Below are positions 40,275 to 44,729 of a stretch of 44,729 nucleotides of DNA, piece after piece. The position numbers were made by a program, and so were the translations under genes. The stretch comes from a virus. The DNA lies in the IMG/VR virus record IMGVR_UViG_3300038415_000032, positions 1 to 44,729 of that record. One strand, given 5' to 3'. Position 1 is the stretch's first letter. Every line of letters begins with the position of its first letter. A model generated the notes under the pieces. It was given only the letters and a program-made list of their open reading frames with translations, did no database searches and had not been told where the DNA came from.

Positions 40275-41374
40275 GCCTTCACCTTCTTCAGCGAAGACTT
40301 TGCGACCGATGTGGTCACGTCCGCTCCGACGATTTCCTCCACAACGGCTTTCAATCCCTTGCCCTTCTGCTTGGTGGCCGCGCGCGTCATCTCCTCAAGC
40401 GCGGTCTTGGAGATGGTTGACTTCATCAGGAAGTCCGCCAGCGGGATGCCGTGCTTGGATGCGCGGTCGAACACCGACTGGAGGTTGATGATGGTTGAGC
40501 GGGTCGAGCCCGAAGCCATGGCATATCCCGGAACTGCGTCAGGCGTGGCTGTGGCGAGCTTCTCCATCTCGTCCCATGCTTGGTTGAGCCACTTCTGAGC
40601 GATGTCGAACTGGTCGCAGAACTGCTGTCGCTGCTCTGGTGTCCAGCTCGCCACCGGAACGTCCACCAGCGACTTCTGAACCGGCACGAGCGAGCCGGCG
40701 AACTGGTTGTATTCCTTGCAGGACGACTTCGCCTTGCAGAACTTGCACTGGATTTCACCCGCCGTCCGTGGTGCGCCCGGCTTATTGCTGGCATTGACAC
40801 GGTGATACATCTCCTCGCGCGCCCGCATGAGGTCGGGACGCTTGTAGATGCACAACTGCGGTGAGTGCGTCACAAGCGGCTGGATGACCGCCACGGCCAA
40901 TTCCTCGAGCAGCGCGGTGTTGATGTCATACAGGCAGGCTTGGTCGCGCAGCTGAATATTAGTGGGCGATTCAGGTATCTCGCCCACTAGCGACTTGATT
41001 TCCACGATGAGCGCCTTCGTGCCCTTGCGATGCACCCGGTCAAGCTGGCCGCTGTGCTGCAAACTGTCCGGCCACTTCGCCCAGAACCGCTTTTCGCACA
41101 CCGGCCTTGGAGTCAGGCCTTCCACTTCCTTGCCGAAGTATTGCACCAGCAGCTTCTTCTCAATCTCAAGGAATGAGAGGTAGATGTCCTGCTGTCGCAC
41201 CGTCAGCCCCTTGTCGTCACCGGCAGCCAGTGCCGCGTGGAGCTCGTTCCCGAACGTGGCGTCGTCGCTATTCTTGTCCGGAATGTTTGCCTGTGCCAGA
41301 TGCCGGCCAGCGCAGTTTGAGTCCGCCTGCGCGTTGCTGGCGCTTGTCCATGTTCCGCGTTCCTGTTCGCTCAT
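40271..41374 (-). CDS. PD-(D/E)XK exonuclease, RecB/Cas4-like (DUF2800 type)
   Basis: The 367-aa protein has the nuclease core SGQLDRVHRKGTKALIVEIK with Asp112 and E-x-K at 125-127. One Cys near the N-terminus (NCAGRHLA, Cys21) and three in CKFCKAKSSCKEYNQFAG give the 1+3 cysteine arrangement of iron-sulfur Cas4/AddB-type nucleases. The C-terminal 150 residues form a helical extension. Next to RecT it should resect dsDNA ends to give ssDNA for annealing. It overlaps the recT stop by four bases. Confidence 0.85.
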   Translation of the reverse strand: MSEQERGTWTSASNAQADSNCAGRHLAQANIPDKNSDDATFGNELHAALAAGDDKGLTVRQQDIYLSFLEIEKKLLVQYFGKEVEGLTPRPVCEKRFWAKWPDSLQHSGQLDRVHRKGTKALIVEIKSLVGEIPESPTNIQLRDQACLYDINTALLEELAVAVIQPLVTHSPQLCIYKRPDLMRAREEMYHRVNASNKPGAPRTAGEIQCKFCKAKSSCKEYNQFAGSLVPVQKSLVDVPVASWTPEQRQQFCDQFDIAQKWLNQAWDEMEKLATATPDAVPGYAMASGSTRSTIINLQSVFDRASKHGIPLADFLMKSTISKTALEEMTRAATKQKGKGLKAVVEEIVGADVTTSVAKSSLKKVKA

Positions 41375-42447
41375 TGCGACACCCCTTTCTGGTTCTTGAT
41401 GCGGTTGAAGATGTCAGCGCCCTGTTCGTAGAGCATATCCACGACCGACGAATCCATCTTGTCCAGCGCCTTTTCATTGGACACGCCCAAATCGGCGACG
41501 AACGCGACCACCTCGTCCTCGGTCAGGCTGGCGAGCTGAATCAGACCCTTAACAGCCTTCAGTTTGTTTAGACCGCTTTCTGGCTTGGACTCCTCCTTCT
41601 TGGGAGTGACGTTCTTCTTCACCGCCACATTCTCGTCAGTCGGAACCACAGTGGCCGGTTCGCGTTCTACCAGCTTCTTCGGCTCCTTGAACTCCGGTTC
41701 AGCCGCCACCGGCTCCCTGCCATTGTCCACATAGCTGACATCGCCAGTGTCGGCGTCAATCACAGCTCCGCCGTCCATCTTGATTGCTTTTTCCATCTGG
41801 ATGGACTTGGGGCCGTAGTGGTTCAGCAGAGACTTCTCGACGGTCTTAATGGCCATCTCGTCCCGCTTGGTTATCCATAGGCAGTTGGCCTCCTTGTCCG
41901 GCTTGCCCTTGGAGAACTTGTATTGCTTGGAATACATCATGGCGTGGCTCTCAATCTCCTCTGCCGTCCAGTATTCTCCCCGCTCAAAACCGTTGAGCAG
42001 GCGGAAACGCGCGGCATAGCCAATAACCTTGTCGCTGGTCTTCTTGGACTTGGCCAGCTTGAGAAGGCCGTCCAGCTCGTCGTATGATTCCAGCTCGCCT
42101 TCATAGACCACAGTGGAGCCGAACGACTTATACTTGCCGGAGCGCATCGCCAGCTGGATGAACCCCTTGAATCCTATTTGAAACTGGCACTTGTCTCCGT
42201 ATGGAATCAAATGTGCCTCTCCGATGTTTGGGTCAATGGATAGGTCGAGCGCAGCCGCAGTAAATGCTGCACCAATCACCGATGATGGGTCGCATTTCTG
42301 GAGCTGGAACGACTGATTGACTATCTGGACAAGCGCCGCCGCAAACTGCGGAGCGCGCTCACCAATCACTTCCTTGAGTCGGTTCTTGACCGTCTCGTTT
42401 TGAACCAAGTCCTTTAGGGACGAGGATTTTATCAATGCACTGCTCAT
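41371..42447 (-). CDS. recT: RecT-type single-strand annealing protein
   Basis: The 358-aa product shows the RecT core: NPxIGE-like region DPNIGEAHLIPYGDKCQFQI, GFKGFIQLAMRSGKYKSFGS, GYAARFRLLNGFERGEYWTA and EEIESHAMMYSKQYKFSKGK. It anneals complementary strands for recombination-dependent replication and repair with the exonuclease that follows. The C-terminal 120 residues (after VDNGREPVAAEPEFK) are Lys/Glu-rich and less conserved. Start ATG 42447, three bases after the stop of the small zinc-knuckle ORF. Confidence 0.93.
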   Translation of the reverse strand: MSSALIKSSSLKDLVQNETVKNRLKEVIGERAPQFAAALVQIVNQSFQLQKCDPSSVIGAAFTAAALDLSIDPNIGEAHLIPYGDKCQFQIGFKGFIQLAMRSGKYKSFGSTVVYEGELESYDELDGLLKLAKSKKTSDKVIGYAARFRLLNGFERGEYWTAEEIESHAMMYSKQYKFSKGKPDKEANCLWITKRDEMAIKTVEKSLLNHYGPKSIQMEKAIKMDGGAVIDADTGDVSYVDNGREPVAAEPEFKEPKKLVEREPATVVPTDENVAVKKNVTPKKEESKPESGLNKLKAVKGLIQLASLTEDEVVAFVADLGVSNEKALDKMDSSVVDMLYEQGADIFNRIKNQKGVSQ

Positions 42448-42450
42448 GTT

Positions 42451-42591
42451 TTATGTTTCCTTTTTGTTTTGGTTTTCTACACCACCCGGAATGGGTGGAA
42501 AATAATCTACTCTTGGCCTACCAATGGTCAAAGCCCGCTTACCACACTTCGGACATCGTCCAACGCTGTCAGTTCCGCTGTCGCGGTTCAC
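42451..42591 (-). CDS. Zinc-knuckle protein lacking a normal start (at least 46 aa)
   Basis: The frame is open from a TAG inside the attC-like site to TAA 42451-42453, three bases before recT. The only start is GTG 42591. The product contains SVGRCPKCGKRALTIGRPRV then DYFPPIPGG, with one CxxC and a possible partner Cys just upstream of the GTG (T-C-D-V-N-R). The gene looks 5'-truncated by the attC-like element rather than complete: that Cys would be lost if GTG is used. It may be a remnant of a native gene co-transcribed with recT. Confidence 0.45.
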   Translation of the reverse strand: MNRDSGTDSVGRCPKCGKRALTIGRPRVDYFPPIPGGVENQNKKET

Positions 42592-42629
42592 GTCGCAAGT
42601 CGGCGGTGGCTCAGCTTTCTACGTTAGGC
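42558..42629 (-). other. Truncated attC-like site at the end of the cassette block
   Basis: Read on the minus strand, R box GCCTAAC (plus 42623-42629), a 10-base spacer and L box GAGCCA (plus 42607-42612) match the other sites, and the upstream gene stops inside. The complementary L box TGGCTC is absent. A GTTGGAC (plus 42558-42564) fits the R consensus but has no paired L box, so I treat the 3' half as lost or replaced by the recT-side sequence. Confidence 0.55.
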
Positions 42630-42814
42630 GGCAATAGTTGCGTTTCGATAAACGAGCGAGTGCCGATTGCCAGATGACGCGCCCGGCGATTCCGTGGCAT
42701 GACCGAGATTTGTTCAAGAGCTTTGATGGCGACTTGAAGCGCGGCGCAGGTTCGTTGGATGCCGTTGTGGTCAGTCCATTTTACGCCGCAGGATTTGCAT
42801 TTTGTTTTTGTCAT
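42611..42814 (-). CDS. Cassette-type small zinc-binding protein, 67 aa
   Basis: Start ATG 42814. The N-terminus carries KCKSCGVKWTDHNGIQRTCA: C-x2-C-x6-H with a later Cys, a small metal site. The C-terminus QLLPPNVES is encoded by the attC-like site, whose spacer supplies the TGA. It is flanked by sites 42842-42949 (upstream) and 42558-42629 (downstream), so it is one cassette. Function unknown. Confidence 0.65.
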   Translation of the reverse strand: MTKTKCKSCGVKWTDHNGIQRTCAALQVAIKALEQISVMPRNRRARHLAIGTRSFIETQLLPPNVES

Positions 42815-42841
42815 AGATTTTATGTCAGTTCACGTTTTGCC

Positions 42842-42949
42842 GCCTAACAAGTCGCCGGAGCCAACCGCCGTTGGCGCTGGCCGTTTGGCGACAAGTCGCA
42901 GGTTGTTGGATGATTTAGTTCCACGGTGGCTCAGCTTTCTACGTTAGAC
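42842..42949 (-). other. attC-like recombination site (108 bp)
   Basis: Minus-strand order: R box GTCTAAC (plus 42943-42949), 10 bases, L box GAGCCA (42927-42932), variable centre, L box TGGCTC (42858-42863), 9 bases, R box GTTAGGC (42842-42848). Box pairing and the one-base difference between spacers match integron attC sites. The gene 42931-43239 stops within the first spacer. Confidence 0.8.
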
Positions 42950-43239
42950 ATCGCGGCGGACGCCTTCTCCGTCAGTGAGTCGAACACTGACACATTATGA
43001 TTGCCAACTTCCTCGGATGCTGCACAGACGGCGCAATCGCAATTCGCCTTGCACCGCCCCTGTTCCCACACGGCGTTGTAGAGTTCTATGAGATGCTTTA
43101 CCAAGTGCCCCTCGGCTTGGTTCAGAGATACCGTTTCTATTTTGCGGGCGATTGTGGCAGGTATTACATCGCGGTCGCCAAATCTATCGGCAGACCCGGT
43201 GCAGGAGTCGGTTATCGGTGTTTTGATTTCAGTTTTCAT
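42931..43239 (-). CDS. Cassette-type hypothetical protein, 102 aa, cysteine-rich centre
   Basis: ATG 43239. The product MKTEIKTPITDSCTGSADRF... has a helical middle (LNQAEGHLVKHLIELYNAVW) and RCKANCDCAVCAASEE (C-x3-C-x-C-x2-C), probably metal-binding. It ends SAAMSNVES, encoded by the attC-like site. The first 19 bases are identical to the start of the 40113 gene. Its role is not known. Confidence 0.65.
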   Translation of the reverse strand: MKTEIKTPITDSCTGSADRFGDRDVIPATIARKIETVSLNQAEGHLVKHLIELYNAVWEQGRCKANCDCAVCAASEEVGNHNVSVFDSLTEKASAAMSNVES

Positions 43240-43255
43240 ATTTGTGTATCGCTAT

Positions 43256-43364
43256 GCCTAACAAGACGCCGGAGCCAACGGGCGTTATCGCTTTCAGTTT
43301 TTCTCATAAGATTTCTGGTTGGCCGAGTCACGGGTCGCCCGTGGCTCAGCTTTTTTCGTTAGGC
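43256..43364 (-). other. attC-like recombination site (109 bp)
   Basis: Minus-strand order: R box GCCTAAC (plus 43358-43364), 10 bases, L box GAGCCA (43342-43347), variable centre, L box TGGCTC (43272-43277), 9 bases, R box GTTAGGC (43256-43262). R and L boxes are perfectly complementary. The gene 43346-43528 stops within the first spacer (TGA). Confidence 0.85.
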
Positions 43365-43528
43365 ATCGCGGCCACGTCGTTGATTTTACCATGATACATT
43401 CTGATGCCGCATTTAGGACATTTTGACCAGAGCGTGCTCATCTGCCGGAGTTCGGATTTGCACTGCGGGCAGATTGGCGGATTGTAGTCTTTCGGGCCAT
43501 TTAGCTGCATGTATCTTTTCTTTGTCAT
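43346..43528 (-). CDS. Cassette-type zinc-ribbon protein, 60 aa
   Basis: The product begins MTKKRYMQLNGPKDYNPPIC and has two CxxC pairs (ICPQCKSELR, KCPKCGIRMY), a zinc ribbon. It ends AAMPNEKS, encoded by the attC-like site. It shares its cassette with the PAPS-reductase-like gene, ten bases upstream, and no attC lies between them. A tiny ORF (ATG just before the PAPS-reductase stop) links the two genes. It may be a nucleic-acid-binding or partner protein of that enzyme. Confidence 0.65.
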   Translation of the reverse strand: MTKKRYMQLNGPKDYNPPICPQCKSELRQMSTLWSKCPKCGIRMYHGKINDVAAMPNEKS

Positions 43529-43538
43529 AATTCAGTTT

Positions 43539-44339
43539 TCATCTTGCACACCATGAGCACATTGTTTTCCGTTCTCTGCCGCGTGTTTCTTTCGGCACAC
43601 GCCCAGCCGCAAAGCATTTTGCCAGTTCTTCCATGCTCGCCGGCCACGAGTCCCGCTGGTCAGAGCGGAAGGTGTGGCCAGCCCATTTCTCGATTGCGAT
43701 TCCTTCTGCGTAGCGGTCGGGATGGTCGCGCCACAGTTCATACCATTCGATGAGCCGTTGGAAGAAGCACCAGTCACAGTCCGTCCGAGGTGGCGGCATC
43801 ATGTCGCGCTCTTTGAGGTAGGAGAGCACTTTGTTCAGTCCCCATCCCCATCGCACCAGCGGGAAGTCTTGAGTCATTCCATCGCGGCCAGTCCAGTCAG
43901 TTCCTTCACGCGGGTCATTGCCCAGCACTTCATCGGCGCGGATGCCGACGTAGGAGATTGCCGGTTTTAGCTTTTCCGCATACGACATAAATGGCTCGAT
44001 TTTTATGAGGCGCGTGCAGAAGCGCATCCGCCAGTTCGGCAGCGTCTTGAATTTTACGATGAGTTCGACCAGCGACGGTGCGGGGATTCTGACGAGCGGC
44101 TTGCCGAGTGCCTTTTCGAGCTTCGCCCAGTGTGCATCCATCGCCGGGAGTTCGCGCTTGGTTGGCGTGATACAGAATTGATAGTCGTCGCTCGGCTCGC
44201 GTTCGGCCAGTTCTATTGCCATCGCCGTTGAGTCTTTCCCGCCGGACAGTGCCACGATTCTAGCCGGACGTGCTAACAAGTCGCTGGAGACGACCCGGAT
44301 TGGCGCTGTCAGTTGTCCGTTGAGGTTTTCGGTTTGCAT
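43539..44339 (-). CDS. PAPS reductase/DndC-like ATP pyrophosphatase
   Basis: The 266-aa product has the PP-loop SGGKDST (residues 32-38). Further on are the family strand YVGIRADEVLGNDPREGTDW and an acidic/aromatic C-terminal region with two CxxC pairs (DCDWCFFQRL, TMCSWCAR) that could hold an Fe-S cluster. Such enzymes adenylate a substrate and transfer sulfur (sulfate assimilation, tRNA thiolation or DNA phosphorothioation by DndC). The phage partner genes of the Dnd system are absent. ATG 44339 lies in the centre of the attC-like site 44271-44379, so the first 24 codons come from that site. A downstream TTG is possible. Confidence 0.85.
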   Translation of the reverse strand: MQTENLNGQLTAPIRVVSSDLLARPARIVALSGGKDSTAMAIELAEREPSDDYQFCITPTKRELPAMDAHWAKLEKALGKPLVRIPAPSLVELIVKFKTLPNWRMRFCTRLIKIEPFMSYAEKLKPAISYVGIRADEVLGNDPREGTDWTGRDGMTQDFPLVRWGWGLNKVLSYLKERDMMPPPRTDCDWCFFQRLIEWYELWRDHPDRYAEGIAIEKWAGHTFRSDQRDSWPASMEELAKCFAAGRVPKETRGRERKTMCSWCAR

Positions 44340-44379
44340 AGATTTTTGGTTCCGGGCGTCTCAGCTCCGGTCGTTGGGC
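44271..44379 (-). other. attC-like recombination site with compensatory L boxes (109 bp)
   Basis: Minus-strand order: R box GCCCAAC (plus 44373-44379), 10 bases, L box GAGACG (44357-44362), centre, L box CGTCTC (44287-44292), 9 bases, R-like GTTAGCA (44271-44277). Both L boxes differ from those of the other sites, yet remain complementary. The last base of the R box departs from the GTTRRRY consensus. It contains the start codon of the PAPS-reductase-like gene and the stop of the 45-aa gene. Confidence 0.75.
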
Positions 44380-44498
44380 GTCATAGCAACGCGCTTTGGT
44401 TTGCGCGGGCGTCCGCCGAGCCTGCCGTTCTCGCGAGCAGCTTTCGACTTGGCCGCGCTTTTGATTTTACCGAGCGCCACGGCAGCGGGATTTTTCAT
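44361..44498 (-). CDS. Cassette-type basic protein with RENGRLGGRPRK motif, 45 aa
   Basis: ATG 44498 overlaps the stop of the upstream gene (ATGA). An in-frame start at 44546 is less likely, since it overlaps that gene fully. The product MKNPAAVALGKIKSAAKSKA then ARENGRLGGRPRKPKR has a Lys/Ala helix followed by a G-G-R-P-R-K segment, like an AT-hook-type DNA-binding tail. The C-terminus MTPNDRS and its TGA come from the attC-like site. Small proteins with this motif are widespread in mobile DNA; role unknown. Confidence 0.65.
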   Translation of the reverse strand: MKNPAAVALGKIKSAAKSKAARENGRLGGRPRKPKRVAMTPNDRS

Positions 44499-44724
44499 TC
44501 TGGTTCGATGACGTAGTTGTGTTTCATCTTCAATCCAGTCTCCCACGTTTTGAGAGCTTCGTTGAAGATGTCCTGCATGGAGTCATCCGGGCTGCGCTCT
44601 ATTTCACGCACAGCCTCGGTGATCGCATTCAGGAGTTTTGCGTTGGCGCTTATTTGGTTTCGTTGTTGATGCCAGCCGTCAGAAAGTAGTGGAGCATATC
44701 GCGCTGCCACCCGTTCATTTCCAT
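44495..44724 (-). pseudogene. Small hypothetical protein, probably frameshifted (76 aa if repaired), near the right edge
   Basis: ATG 44724 gives MEMNGWQRDMLHYFLTAGIN then NETK and a stop. Adding one A to the AAA of AAATAA (plus-strand near 44652-44655) continues as ISANAKLLNAITEAVREIER, ending ...NYVIEPE at TGA 44495-44497. The span of 230 bases is 231 minus one. Without repair, a GTG at 44710 opens a 71-codon frame with a less natural N-terminus. If circular, it follows the stop of the 1-149 gene by one base. Confidence 0.5.
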
Positions 44725-44729
44725 GTTAC

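Noticed and set aside
42558-42564. GTTGGAC as the second R box of the leftmost right-hand site
   Set aside because: It fits the consensus, but no L box complementary to GAGCCA accompanies it, so a chance match cannot be excluded and the site is called truncated.
1-44729. tRNA genes, rRNA, riboswitches, tyrosine or serine integrase, DNA polymerase
   Set aside because: Looked for by eye in coding and intergenic parts and not seen; intergenic space is very small, and no protein shows the motifs of these enzymes.

Overview
The window reads as an essentially complete genome of a short-tailed (podovirus-like), double-stranded DNA phage. It encodes a portal, a scaffold, a capsid protein, a large terminase, tubular-tail and internal-virion-like proteins and phage-type recombination genes. 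I recognise no bacterial housekeeping gene, rRNA or tRNA. The host cannot be read directly. The fibre motif GDGGGLTNLP and the attC-like sites hint at an aquatic or soil bacterium that carries integrons, possibly of the Verrucomicrobiota side, but this is a guess. The two ends join in frame on the minus strand: an ORF running off base 1 would meet a stop codon formed with the last bases, followed at once by an ATG. The molecule is therefore probably circular or circularly permuted.

Layout. From about base 2000 two arms diverge. Leftward (minus strand), 1973 to 1 and then, if circular, 44724 to 35130, there is one compact early region. It starts with a small XRE regulator, an SSB-like small protein and a chain of very small proteins. 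It continues through an integron-cassette-like block (42.5-44.5 kb) and a recombination block (RecT, PD-(D/E)XK exonuclease), then a ParB-like protein, an SF2 helicase, a RusA-like resolvase (frameshifted) and a TOPRIM primase-like protein. No DNA polymerase, RNA polymerase, integrase or small terminase was recognised. Rightward (plus strand), 2051 to 16117 and 17979 to 35152, is the late region. It holds one cassette-like gene followed by attC remnants, two glycosyltransferases, the portal, an ATP-grasp protein, the scaffold and the capsid. After these come appendage proteins, a lysis-like block (spanin-like, holin/lipoprotein fusion, papain-like peptidase), a large tail protein, two signal-peptide-bearing fibre paralogues, a T7 gp11-like connector and large internal virion proteins. 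The large terminase gene lies reversed (16105-17964) inside this block.

Most notable: attC-like recombination sites of integron cassettes sit on both sides of the divergent regulatory region, each array facing the same way as local transcription. Three right-hand sites have identical spacing (7-base R box, 9-base spacer, 6-base L box, variable centre, 6-base L box, 10-base spacer, 7-base R box), and one shows a compensatory change in both L boxes. Gene stops lie inside the sites, so unrelated cassette proteins share an N-x-x-S ending. No integron integrase is in the window, so any movement would need a host enzyme in trans.

Other points: three appendage proteins carry Sec-type signal peptides; a papain-like peptidase occupies the usual endolysin position; and several genes carry single-base frameshifts in short homopolymers (at about 14.09, 14.27, 36.15, 44.66 and 0.4-0.5 kb). 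The frameshifts suggest residual sequencing errors, so the reading frames of small genes should be treated with care.
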